DNA from: Paracyclopina nana
Taxonomy: Eukaryota > Arthropoda > Copepoda > Cyclopoida > Cyclopettidae
Length of the DNA stretch: 64,000 nucleotides
Reading direction: 5' to 3'
Assembly: GCA_019096065.1 (NCBI GenBank)
Contig: JAGUCH010000001.1
Location: 3,472,001-3,536,000 of the forward strand
The notes beneath the pieces are model-generated. The model searched no databases. It was given only the letters and a program-made list of their open reading frames with translations, and had not been told where the DNA came from. Made by a program: the position numbers and the translations under genes. Below are positions 36,516 through 47,488 of this stretch, one piece after another; position 1 is the first letter of the stretch; each line of letters starts with the position of its first letter.

Positions 36516-37028
36516 TCACTCAAGCTTCAGCGAAGACTGTAGATATTTCTCAGATATAGGCAGGCCCACTAGTGGTCCGACGAAACTTAACCACGAAATC
36601 AGGTAGTTGCCCTGACCAGAAGCCAAATTCTGCATTTCTGCCATCCAATTTGCTGTGTGGCAAGGGTGCAATTGCAAAAATGGCGACTGTTCATAAGGGT
36701 GTGGCATTTGGGTGAGGCCTTTTTCTTGTTTTGCAATCATCAATTCATCGGAATGCCACAAAATTTCACCTGTATCGTGTTGAAACATGCGGAAGTATAA
36801 AACAGGAACGGCATACGCAACGCTGTAGATGACATGGTATTCGAATCGAATGAGGGGCTTCCCATGCCCACTCGGGGAAGCTTTTTTCACCAAGTAGATC
36901 TCACCACTTGATTCGTGCCTTCGAATTTGCCACTCATCAAAAAGCTTTTCCGATTTTTCAACAAGCACCTCGGCGCATGTTTTGAACTGCTCATAGTCAA
37001 GCATGCCTGAAAATTGTGTCACAGACAT
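36516..37028 (-). CDS. ATG10: ATG10, E2-like enzyme of autophagy conjugation
   Basis: Single-exon gene of 170 aa. ATG10 transfers ATG12 to ATG5 in autophagosome formation in the cytosol. The family core is visible: EYHVIYSVAYAVPVLYFR (the E2-like sheet), HPYEQSPFLQLHPCHT with the expected catalytic Cys123 in His-Pro-Cys, then SWLSFVGPLVGLP. Length is normal for animal ATG10. The ATG at 37028 is preceded by a seven-codon upstream frame that overlaps it. It lies 130 bp downstream of, and on the same strand as, the U-box gene, so the two may share transcription. Confidence 0.93.
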   Translation of the reverse strand: MSVTQFSGMLDYEQFKTCAEVLVEKSEKLFDEWQIRRHESSGEIYLVKKASPSGHGKPLIRFEYHVIYSVAYAVPVLYFRMFQHDTGEILWHSDELMIAKQEKGLTQMPHPYEQSPFLQLHPCHTANWMAEMQNLASGQGNYLISWLSFVGPLVGLPISEKYLQSSLKLE

Positions 37029-37042
37029 GCTTTTAGGGCCAT
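37019..37042 (-). promoter_or_regulatory. Short upstream ORF overlapping the ATG10 start
   Basis: An ATG at 37042 opens seven codons in another frame and stops at 37021-37019, just past the ATG10 start codon at 37028. If transcribed, it would be expected to lower or regulate ATG10 initiation. The transcript start is unknown. Confidence 0.4.
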
Positions 37043-37158
37043 CTTTTCAGCTCACAGCGTCAGTAAAGCAACAGTCGATTGATTGCAATCTATTTTCGGC
37101 GGCGTGAACAAGTCAGAGCTCACCACATAAATATCCATCCACGAGTCTTCTGTTTTTG

Positions 37159-38531
37159 CTAGAGATGATGAAATTTGTAAAAATCTGCTTTTGCCATCGT
37201 CTTCTTGCACTCTTTGCACAGTACTCGCTCAAACTTACCACTCATCAGACAACTTTTGCACACATATAGCAGGATTTCTTTGCAACACTTGCTAGCATAC
37301 AAATCCTCTCTCTTTGCACAATTGCTGCAAGATCTTTGGTCAGCAAGTTTTTTCCGTCCAATTATTGGATCCTTGCAGTTTGCGTTGAGAGCTTCCTTCA
37401 AAAGAGCACCCAAGTCGCCACCTTTGAAGGCAAAACTTGGACCTGGTGTTTCCTCCTCTATTTTGGTCAATTGCAACGCAGGCAAAGTAGCTTCAGTTGG
37501 GCTGGTCACGCCAAGAACGAAAGCGTCGATCCGTGATTTTAATTTGGCATCAAAGATGGGTTTCCTTGTGTCGGTGAAGACGACACCGGTGAAAGGATCA
37601 TTAGGCGTACGCCCCCACTTTTGCTCTATTTCATTGTAATTGTCTAAAGAAGATCTGTCCACGTACTGGCCACAAGGTAGAAGCAAAGGAATATTCATTC
37701 GCTTGCATGTGAGTGCGTCCAAAAATTCCTCGGGGACTGAACCTTCTTCAGATTTTGGTGAACAATGCAAGTCTTCTGATTCGGCTTTCCGTTTCCTTTA
37801 ATAAAAAGAACAATTAATTTGAGTCCCCCAAAAAATGACAATGTCAATATCCACCTGGTACAATTAACAACATCGGAGACTGGCCCTTTCGATTTCTGTA
37901 AGGCTGACCAAATTGAATTGACTTCAATCCTGGCTTTCTTCTCGACTGAACTGCCAACTTTTCCCCAAACTTGCAGGTTGGCTAAACACGGCACTGACGA
38001 ACTCTCAGTAGCAAATATTCTTATGGCAAGAGTTTTGACACTTTTTAACTCATTGGTTTGTCCTAGTCGAGTTTTGCCAGAATCGTCATCCCTATTGAAT
38101 GCATTGCCAGGAAAAGCAAAATTTTTGAAGTACACAGCCTTGCTTGATTGTGTGAAAAGCTTGGCAACTCTGATTTGTTCATTGACAATTATTTCAAATC
38201 CCTTTGATTTTTGCTGTCCAACCCGTGTGTCAAAGATTATGTGGCTAATCCATATAGGATTTTCAAAGGTCAGCCTCAAATGAATCGGAGGCCGGACAAA
38301 GTAGTCAACAAGGAATCCCTTACTTTTCAGCAGAGCGTTGGAGGATGTCAAGTTTCTGGGACTAAATTTGTCCTGGCTAGAAGTGTCGCATTCAATTTCG
38401 GTTCCTGAAAAGGAGGAAAGTCTTATAGATGTTAGAGACACCAAAAAAATAAATCAAGAGGTACCAATAATTTGATGGCAGAAGTCAATTAACTGATCAC
38501 GTCCACTTGGCCGTTCAGAGCAGACAGCCAT
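37159..38531 (-). CDS. UBOX5: U-box E3 ubiquitin ligase, RNF37/UBOX5-like, 3 exons
   Basis: Exons 38531-38465, 38404-37855 and 37795-37159 give 417 aa. The N-terminal half (LIDFCHQIIGTEIECD, then KGFLVDYFVRPPIHL) is the RNF37-type N-terminal domain. A U-box follows (EEFLDALTCKRMNIPLLLPC to about 70 residues on), which recruits E2 enzymes without zinc. The C-terminus has a Cys-rich stretch with repeated CxxC pairs (SCSNC, CKSC, CKEC), a possible zinc-binding module. It is shorter than the human protein. Expected to act as a nuclear or cytosolic ubiquitin ligase; substrates unknown. Confidence 0.9.
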
Positions 38532-39262
38532 GAATGACAGTAGTTTATTTTTGCGGAATAATTTCCACTTGTTTACTTTCAGTTCATCGAAGGAGTAGCA
38601 TAGCTAAAATAGTAGATTTTAGCCAATTGTTGGCTTTTAACGCCAAATTAGGCCATTTCTTGCGGGGACATTACCTAAATATCACGGACAGCTTTCCCTT
38701 AAGTGTTTCCAGTTTGTTATGGTCCGCAAATTTGACAGAATTTTGGATCTTTTTTTCTAAGTCAGGGAATAATAACTGATTAGGCACTCAAAATTCCATC
38801 TTTTAAGTAAGCTAACAAAGATTGAAAAAATATTTCCAATCTGCAAGAGTGAGTCATTCTGAAAGTGCTTTTGATAATTGCGCCATATCAAATAAATCTG
38901 GTAGCTCTAAAACTTAAGCCCGCCCAGCCTTCAATAAATAGAAAAAAGACGCCAAGCGTCTGCTAGTTAAAGAATTTTAGGGCGAATGTTTTTTCAAAAG
39001 TCATCGAATCCATGAAAATGTTGGTAGAATATCAAAATCTTGACCATTTATGAATTAGTAAAAGGATTGAAGGTCGTTGTAGCATATTAAGCTCAATTTC
39101 AAAGCATTATTTGCAAACAGGTCCAATTTGAGCCTGACCATTTTGGGCTTGTTCTAAGGAGCCGATCCCTGTACCGGGCCGCGGGAGAGAGAGCAGCGTC
39201 TGTCTGCGTTGAAAGAATATAGAACAAATAGATTGAACTTTTGCCTCACTTATCCTGTTAAG
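38532..39262. promoter_or_regulatory. Shared upstream region of two divergent genes
   Basis: 730 bp between the start of the U-box gene (-) and the start of the Cys-rich nuclear protein gene (+). A bidirectional promoter is likely from geometry. The part from about 39120 to the plus-strand ATG is GC-richer and probably 5' leader. No specific element is clear. Confidence 0.4.
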
Positions 39263-42200
39263 ATGGAGGCCGCTGGCAACGGCAGTGGCGGGGGCGGCGG
39301 GTCCGAAGCCCAATTGCTCATTTCCGGTATCGGCTCTGGTGACCAGCCCCTTGTGATGAGCGCTGAGGACGCCGCCCAATTTCTCGCTCAGGCCGGACTT
39401 CAGTTGGCTGATGTAACTGATTCCGGGGAGCAAGTGATCATAAATAGTGCCAGCCTCGAGGCCGGAATGGTGAGTGCTAGTTTTACGAAGAAATTTCCGA
39501 ATTTTTTGTGGAGCTTTGCATAATTCTTATCTTCTGATCCAACTGGTTCCTGACTTCTGCTAAAATTTGTCGTTTAACTGTAGGAGGAGGTGTCGCAACA
39601 ACAATTGGAGCAAGTGGAAGAGGGCGACGGCAGTGTTGCAAATTTGAATGATTTCAACGACGGGACCGTTCTGTACATTGATCCGAACGATCCTCAAGCG
39701 GCCGCTTTGCTGCAGCAGGCTGGCCTCACAATAACTGAAGATGGTACTGTTATTGGTGGGATCGAGCAGCAGCAGGAGGACGATGACAGCCAAAATCAAG
39801 TCATCACCTCGGATACTCCGGATGATCAGCTAGGCTCCATGATGGAGGCCACGGACGCGTCCAACTCAGAAGTACCCCAAGAGCTATTCATGCACTCTGA
39901 GGAGCTTGAAACCAAGGAGCATCTCACTTTGGAGGCAGCTGAGCAGCAAGTGTCCGCCGAGGATGGGGGTGACATCGAGTCTGGTCTGGTAGGAGGCTTT
40001 ATCTAGGCTGTAATAGAGTTTGTTCATTGGGTATCTTTCGCCATTTTCAGATGCACGAAGACGCTGTTTCCCAATTGAGCACAGAAACTGCAACAACTGC
40101 GTCCATCACTGGGGGAAGAATGGCTCCGGCTCAAGCCTCCCCGAAAAAGGTTGTCATCAACTCACCGCTTAGGGATACAAAGCCTGCCAAGCCGCGCCAA
40201 GTTGAGGCCGTCCCTTCTCCGCCTCCAGCTCAGCAGCTGCAACAGCAGCAGATGCAGGGCTCCCAAAATCAGATCACTGTTGGTCCTGACCAGCAGCAAG
40301 TGTTCTACACTGTAAGCGGAGAGGATGGCAAGACGCAGCAGTACATGATGCTGTGCCCCAAGGATATGGACCAAAACACGCTGATCACCACCCTAGTTCG
40401 ACAAATATCGGCTGATCCTAGCAACAAGGGGAAGAAGACCATCCGAATCACCCAGCACAAGAATACGCCAGCTATTCTCCAAGACAGCCCCATGTCAACC
40501 CAAAGTGCCCCGCCTGCCAGGGGAGGAGGTGGGCGGGGTGGAGGGCGGGGTGGCTCTCGTAGTGTGTCATCGACTCCAAAAAGCTCGAGGCAACATGTTC
40601 AGCAATCACTGGCACGGTCTGCTGTCAACAATCAGTCCAGGGAAATTAACAACCGGATCGGTGAGATTCTCGCTGCTACCGAGTCCAGTCCCCTTCCTCC
40701 GCAAAGAGATCTGGCTAACATTGTGGATGCTACTGAGACCTTTGAGTCTGTCGTACCAAGCTTGTCGGAAGAGATCACTGAGGATGTCCGAGTCTACGTT
40801 CGCTGCAATTACTGTGACTCGTTCCGGTCGACGCTCAACAGTGAGACTTGGGAGGCCATTCTGAACCACATCCTACCCGTGGCCAAAGAGGAGATCCAGA
40901 CCACCTTCTACGGCGATCTGGAGAAGCACTTTTTGCGAAGCGTGCGCATCCAAGTGAACGGAAGGCAAATGGTTCGAACGCGCTCTGCATCGGGATCGAC
41001 GGAAACTAACATCCCGCAAGTGGAGGTTATTTTGACGCACAGCCTCGTCTGCCGCAAGACAAGACGAGAGTTCATCGTTGGTGCGGAGCCTGACGCGGCC
41101 TTTGTTGCCAACTTGGCCAAGCACATCCGCCAAATGCAGCCCGGCGCCAACAGCCATCGCGCCAACTCTTTACTTTGTGTGTTTTGCAACTCTCCGTTCA
41201 CGTACGAGGACTACTTGAGGCACATTCAGCCTCACTTGGAGACTATCCTGGCCACGTTGTGCTGCTTCAGTGGGGCCTATTGTGCAACCACGTACGAAAA
41301 CAACGTGAGGGCCACCAAGTCGTGCCAAGGCTGCCAAGAGCCCGAGCCCGCTGACCTTCGCTTCTTGCCGTGCACACGATTCTCGTCCGAGTACCAGTGC
41401 TTGTCCAAGCTGCAGTTCGCCATCGAGTGCTTCCGCGAGAACTTTGGCGAGAACGGCTTCATGCGCCTCAACACCAACACTCTATCAAAGTGCACTGTCT
41501 GCAAGAACCCCCAACAGGTCTACTGCACACTCTTTCACATCACCTCGACCATTGTCAATGAGGCTGACGATTCAACCCGCGACGTTGATACGCAGCTCAG
41601 CGTTTGCGTCAACTGCCAGAAGCAGTTCATCAACATCGTCATCAAGGAGCAAAACTTTGACGATCGACTCAAGCAGTTCCAGCTGAGGAACATGGAGCAG
41701 CTCTGCTCTTGCCTCAGAGTCATCCTTGGCCAAGCGAGGGCCATTTCAGACGGCCGCAAAACCCTGATATACACAGTACAAGAAGCAGGCACCTCGGGCG
41801 CAACGGCCGGGACCCCGTCAGCAGTTCACACTGTCCGCCTCGCAGAGATCACCGACATCAACCCCATCACCCGGCTGATTGCCTTGGCCGAGTCTGAGGT
41901 CGTTGGCTCAAACGTAAAGGCATTCTACATGTGCGATCTGTGTATGTTCACTATCGACTTGACCTCAATATTGGCAACGCCCGGCTCGACGCAGAAAAAC
42001 GACATGCTTGTCTCGATCGTATTGGAGCATTTGGTGCCGCACACCGAGTCCCTTTTATCGGTCATCGCATCAACAGCAGCATACAAGACCTTCAACTTCA
42101 AGATGGAGGTCAGAGCCAAGGTGTCGGAAGGGCCTAACAAGCAGCGAAAAATCATCCTGTCTCTGCAAAAGAAGTTTGTCTCGGCCTCCTCGGGCTTGGA

Positions 42201-43806
42201 GATTGTCCTTGAACGCGATGAGGAAAGGACACTCAGCCAGCTGAGGGCCTCTGTAAGAGCCGAGCGAAATCGTAGCTTTGTCAACATCCGAACCAAGGCT
42301 GAGGGCAGCACCGTGCTCACGGCCTCTCCCTCGAGCCAGCTGGTGGACGTGAACAAGTTTATTGACAAGCAAAAGGGCAAGCTTAGCTCGCTGGCCCAGT
42401 GCGGATGCAACACCCACCTCCTCAACGCGTACACAGAGTGCCGACTTTGCTCTAAATTTTGTTTCCCCGATTTCCGACTATCGGGGGCCTCACAGCAGAT
42501 TGATCTTTGCGAAAACTGCGTGGAAACAGTCCTCACATTATGCTTACCCTCCGACCCCGAGGTTTTGGAAGCCGGAGAGGAGTGCCTTGCTCTGAGGCAG
42601 GAAAAGGTCGTTGGCCATCGACTTGTTCTTGCTAACAACGTTAAGAAGTGGCTCTCGCTCGACGGCGTGAACCTCATCAAAAAGACAGTGGAGGAGTTCA
42701 ACAGCTCCAACGCTAATAGCATCTTCTCTCGCCTTGCCGACTGCGGGCCCATTTTTTCGGAAGCCCTAAAACAGCACCTACAAGCATGCCTCAAGACGTG
42801 CCACAGTGACGATGACATTGTGACGGCTGTCACCGGCTTCACAGTCACCGAAGACTTTTTCCGCAATTCCAAGTACACTGGCCGAGATGCCGAGACGGCT
42901 GCAGCACTCGCTTCTCTTCAAGAGCAGATCGACGTTCCCATCAGAGAGGCTGACTCGGCCAATAGAAATATCATCATACGAAGGAGGCTGCCGGAGCGGC
43001 AGATAGAAGTTAAAATCCTGGAGCGGAGGCCGCCGGGCCAAAGCAAGAAAACGCCCATTCCAATTCGCATTGGGCCTCCGCTCCGAGGACCTGCTCGTGG
43101 AGGCACCAAGTTCTCTAATGGCATGGTCATCGATCTCGGCGGCCAAAACCGGAAATCTCTCGTAATTTCGCCCGCGGGTACCATAGTCTCTCAGCAGCAG
43201 CAGCAGCAAAACAAGTCGTTCAACGACAGCTCCACTGCCGAGGAGTCCGTGTCCGCCATCCAGTCCTTCATCGACGAAAATGCTTCGCCCAAAAAGCCCA
43301 CGGTTCCCTCCGTGAGGATCACCTCCACCGCCTCTGGAGTGGTGAACATCAAAGCCGTGAGCAGCAGCGAGACCATTTCCCCAGTCAGCGCAATCCGCAC
43401 CCAAACGATCACGCCCCGTGGCCGAGGGCGTCCACCCAAGGCTGCCTCCACGCCGATGCTGCGAGCAGAGGACGTTGTGGGCAGCGTCCGGAACATGAAG
43501 GGTGTCTCCATGGTCACCTTGACCGCTGGCGGAATCATCAAGAAAGTCAGCATGCCCACTGGGAAGCGAAAGCGGGATGAGCTTGAGAGCGACGACGAGG
43601 GCGACAGCGACGACCTCTACGACGACGAAGATGGCGAGGAGGAGAATAGCGTGAACAACGGCAAAAAGCCGGACGGTGACCGGGAATACCGCCCCCCTCG
43701 AAAGTCAACCGACAACGACAACGATAGCCTCAACGAGAGCTCTTCATCTGCCGACCTCAATCGGAGTAAGCGCCAACGCAAGGAGAAAAAGATTTTTGAT
43801 CTTTAA
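39263..43806 (+). CDS. Unrecognised 1455-aa nuclear protein with CxxC...HxxP modules and an AT-hook, 3 exons
   Basis: Exons 39263-39469, 39584-39988 and 40051-43806, all joined in phase 0. I do not recognise the family. The N-terminus is acidic, with two similar short segments (AAQFLAQAGLQL and AAALLQQAGLTI). Then come a Gln-rich tract, a Gly-Arg-rich RGG-like patch, and a Cys/His-rich core. The core has C456/C459 with H477, C580/C583 with H595/H599 (spacing like a C2H2 finger), and C832/C835 with H864/H868; each His lies in a HxxP segment. Two further CxxC pairs match each other (C685/C688...C723/C726 and C1001/C1004...C1024/C1027), so the core looks internally duplicated. Near the C-terminus are an AT-hook (RGRGRPPK, 1327-1334), an acidic run and a basic KRQRKEKK signal. 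A chromatin or DNA-binding role is inferred from the AT-hook, likely fingers and nuclear signal. Confidence 0.85.
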
Positions 43807-44055
43807 TATGAAACCCACAACATGCTTGTATTTAAGAAATACCCTGAGTTTTGATTGCTGCACGCCGCGCGCCTCTGAGCGATTTAACAACAACTACCTA
43901 TTACTCCTCTATAATATATTAGATGTGTATTTTCCATCTTGATCTTCGTGAACTGAGAAGACTTTCACTTGAAATAATGATTGCTCTCGGGTAGTGGGCG
44001 TGTATTAAATGAAAGGTATTAGTGGTCCGATGCTACGTATAATTTCAGAGAGTGT

Positions 44056-44061
44056 AATAAA
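44056..44061 (+). terminator. Polyadenylation signal of the Cys-rich nuclear protein gene
   Basis: AATAAA 250 bp after the plus-strand stop. It is the first canonical hexamer in that direction. Confidence 0.55.
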
Positions 44062-44089
44062 TACTATCCAGTAATCTATCTATCGTAAC

Positions 44090-44095
44090 TTTATT
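44090..44095 (-). terminator. Polyadenylation signal of the minus-strand nAChR gene
   Basis: AATAAA on the minus strand, about 93 bp after the receptor stop codon and only 29 bp from the opposing gene's signal, so the two transcripts probably overlap at their 3' ends. Confidence 0.6.
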
Positions 44096-44187
44096 GCAGA
44101 TTTTTGTAGTTTGCAGCACACAGGCATAAAGTCTTTCAATCGTAATTCTTAGTTAGATAGGAAGCACGTGCAAAAGGAGGAAACGGT

Positions 44188-46748
44188 TCATTCGTCAAAG
44201 AGAACGCCAGAGTTCTTCATCATGGTGATCAAGTCCGACTTCTGGTCGATCTTTGAGTACAATACATCGATTGGCTTGCGCGAGTCGTAGTGACTGGGCG
44301 CGGCCATAATAATCATAGCAGTGCCTGCACGGAAGAAAAATGGGTCAATTAGGATTGCTAGAGCCAGAAATAGCACGATCATGTATCTCACCGACAACGC
44401 ATGCAATGGTAAACATCCAGAGAAGAATCCTATCGAGCACCATTGCCACATATTTCCAATCGTCGGCATACTGCGCAAAGAACAATTGGAATTATTATAC
44501 ATACATTATTTCACGCAACGAGCAAAGTATGCTCCTTACACTATTGAACTTGTCCGAGTTCTTGACGTGTTGAGCAACAAATTTCAGTGCATTCGTGGCT
44601 CTTTCAATCGCTGGATTCATCTCTCGATCATCGTCATTGTCAGCTTTAGAAAGCCGGACTTCGTAGTCACTGCGAAAAGTAAAAGGCCGCATTAAGCAAC
44701 TTTCAGCTATGATTGGATGGACACTTTACCTGTAAGCTAAATATGAAGTTGCAAGGTCTGAAGTGGCTGACTCGTCGTTGGGATCATGGGCAATGACTCC
44801 ATTTTCGTCATGCAAAGGGGCATGAGTGTGAGCATGGGCATGGCTGGGGTGGTGATGAAACTGGTGGGGTGGAAGTGGTGGAGGGTGGCCTCCTCCGCTT
44901 CCATACAGCCCCCTTTTGGGGCCATAAGGATGGTAGTGATGGGAATACTCTGTGCATACCAAAAAATAGCATGAAATTAGTTTACATAAATTGCCTGCAA
45001 ATTACCTAATGGGGACAAAGTGGCTAAGCCATCAAGCTGATGAATTTGGCTCGATGGCCTCATATGGTTATGGCCCACAATGGCTCCATCGCCATAAATA
45101 TGCATTGAATTGATGGAGGCCGCAATTGTCACAGGGCATGGCTGCTTGTGCACGCTTGAATGCTGAGAGCAGTTCTCAATCATCTCCTCCTCTACCCCGT
45201 CGTCCTCAGTTGGTAGACTTTGCTCTGATGGAAGGGGCAGAGGGTCAAAAGGCCCTGGCTCCTCCGTCTTGACTGGCCTTTCAATGAACAGAAACTTGGG
45301 CAAAAAGTCCACAAATGTTTTCCTCACCCATGGTGCCATCTAGCCCCGGGGAATCAATTATTTACTTTAGAACAGCTAGAGTAAATGTGTGTTGCAAACC
45401 TTGTGGGTAGCTGGAGTTCTGAAGTTTACGTTTAGCACTCCTATAGTGACGACCACAGAGAATGTCACCAGTATCATGGTAAACAGAAGGTATTTTCCTG
45501 AAACGAGTGGATTGGGGTAATTCGATTAAGAGGCTCTCTGCAAGAAAAACCAATTTACCCAGCAGAGGAACAGACATGGATGTGGGAGGAATGATTTCTG
45601 CCAGAAGCAAAAAGAACACAGTCAACGACAGAAGAATGGAGATGGACAGAGACACCTGTGTAAAACACGCGTGTAAAGTTGACACATTGAGTGCTTTAGC
45701 AATATAGAGTTATCAATGTTTTTGTACCTTTTCTCCAGAGTCTGATGGCAAGTGGAATACGAGCACTGAGAGGAATGAAATGCCCACGCAGGGAATGATT
45801 ACGTTAACCGTGTAGAATAGGGACTTTCGTCGAAGTTTCAAGTAGAAAATTATGTCTGGGTAAGGCTCTTCACAGCATGGATAGTACTTCTCGTTCCGCA
45901 CTGCTGGGACCTTCATAACGTCCCATTCAGTGGAGAGATAATATTCTTGCAAATCCATGCCCATCTCAATGCTATTATTGCCTCCCCTCTGGTTGATGTG
46001 ACGCAAATCAACCATATACCCGTCATAGGTCCAGCTGCCGAATTTCATGAAGCATTTCTGCTCGTCAAAAGGGAAGAACTCAACATCGATTTCACACGAG
46101 GACTTGTAAATTGCAGGCGGGTTCCAAGTCACTTTGCCAGAGTAGTGCAGCACTGCTTTGGTCATAATTGTCACCTCGTAGTTGCCATCAGCGCTATGTG
46201 AGAAAATGTCTTAGTAATGTATGGGTACTGAATAATGGATGACAATTGGCATTGAGGCTTACTTGTTGTACAATACAATGTCAGGCAGCCAAATGTGCTG
46301 GGAAGGTACATGCAAGTGCTTAACATTTCCGTAATCGGCTGGGTTCCACTTTAGCTTGTAATCGACCCATTCCTGTTGGTGTAATGTTCATGATAAGCCT
46401 AAACTAATGCAATTGACCAAATTAAGGATGGTTTTCACCTGCTCAAGCCAAACATTTGTGATCAGAATCTGCCTGCGCATATCCACACCAATTATCTGAG
46501 ATAATTTCAAACCCATCTTGACGGTAAGCCTATCAGAGCTATTGCCCACAGGCCTAATAAGCCTAAGGAACGGTCAAATATTGCACTATGAGAAACTAAG
46601 GTAATGGAAGCAAGAAATCGAACCTGTTGTAGTTGGACAGCAGGTCATCGTAAAGCCTTTTTGCGTCTGGGTTTGCATCGCAGATGCAAAGGAGGTGGAC
46701 GTGTATGAATAGAGTCAAAGCAGCCGCTAATAAGGTGTTGGGCCTCAT
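44188..46748 (-). CDS. Nicotinic acetylcholine receptor alpha subunit (arthropod alpha1/2/4-like), 11 exons
   Basis: Cation-channel subunit of cholinergic synapses. Exons: 46748-46624, 46553-46439, 46372-46263, 46193-45728, 45655-45559, 45497-45400, 45339-45006, 44949-44730, 44669-44540, 44470-44392, 44324-44188; 636 aa. It has a signal peptide, then [18 protein letters not shown], the Cys-loop ([15 protein letters not shown]), and the vicinal cysteines [10 protein letters not shown] that define an alpha subunit. M2 ([20 protein letters not shown]) is canonical: Glu -1', Ser 2', Ser 6', Leu 9', Glu 20'. M4 and a short tail end the protein. The M3-M4 loop has an unusual His-rich insert, encoded by exon 8. 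It is head to head with the second receptor gene, 740 bp away. Confidence 0.95.
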
Positions 46749-47488
46749 GGCTAGGTCAAGTCATTGCAACTACGGAGTAAGTGGTGAGGACTTGGGTGCC
46801 TCCATTAGCACTTTTGTAGCTTCTGCTCCTTCTCTATCTAAGACAGCTTCCTCGGGGCTTGGTAGTTCAGCTGCTATGGCAAGAAAAACTGCTGCTGCTG
46901 CTGCTGAAGTCCCTTTCTCTTTGTACAGCAGCACTTGGGTAGAAAGCATCTGTGTGCTGAAGATGAGCCTCAGAATATACTAGCTTAGGAAAGCAGGCCC
47001 TATGAAGTAAGGAAAGAGAAAGCATCTGGGAGTGCCCCTCGTCTGCATTACCCATAAAGCAGCCTCGCTTGCCTCAGGCCTATAAATGCATCATTAGGCA
47101 TAACAAACGTAGCTGAACTTTGGTATCAATGATCCATTTCCTCCTTTCAAATGTTTCTTACGCCACTTACATGGGTTTAGAATTTCACCAATCATTTGGT
47201 AGATGTCTCCTCATCTTAGGCAGCTACTAGGTAGGCTCCTCTAAGGAGCTTTTTTGCTAGCAGCGTGCGCTCGTTCTCTTGGATCCCAAGGCTTTCTACT
47301 TGTACAGATGAGAAATGGCCCATCGTCCAAGCTTCCAAGCAGCTGGATGAAAGCCAGCCTCAGCAGCAGCAGCAGCCATAGCAGTACCAGCAACATGCAT
47401 ATTATATTGGTGAGGAAGTGAATCAACCATCCATTCGCTGCAAAGGTAATTTTGTGATGGTCGCTGAAATCATCAATCGGTGAAGAAG
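46749..47488. promoter_or_regulatory. Shared region between two head-to-head nAChR genes
   Basis: 740 bp between start codons of the two divergently transcribed receptor genes. It contains short CAG-type runs but no long frame. Co-regulation from a common promoter region is inferred from the geometry only. Confidence 0.45.

Larger units (their letters stand above)
43807..44187. other. Short convergent 3' region
   Basis: 380 bp separates the stop codons of two converging genes. It holds both polyadenylation signals (listed separately) and no gene. Confidence 0.7.

Noticed and set aside
39107..39433. 108-codon antisense frame
   Set aside because: It mirrors the first coding exon of the Cys-rich nuclear protein and its leader. 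A shadow of GC-biased coding sequence.
40505..40864. Alternative frames overlapping the nuclear protein
   Set aside because: Shorter than and fully contained in the 1252-codon last exon. No independent motif.
45326..45346. CTCF-like GGTGCCATCTAGCC
   Set aside because: It spans a splice acceptor and the codons Met-Ala-Pro of the nAChR, so coding and splicing explain it.
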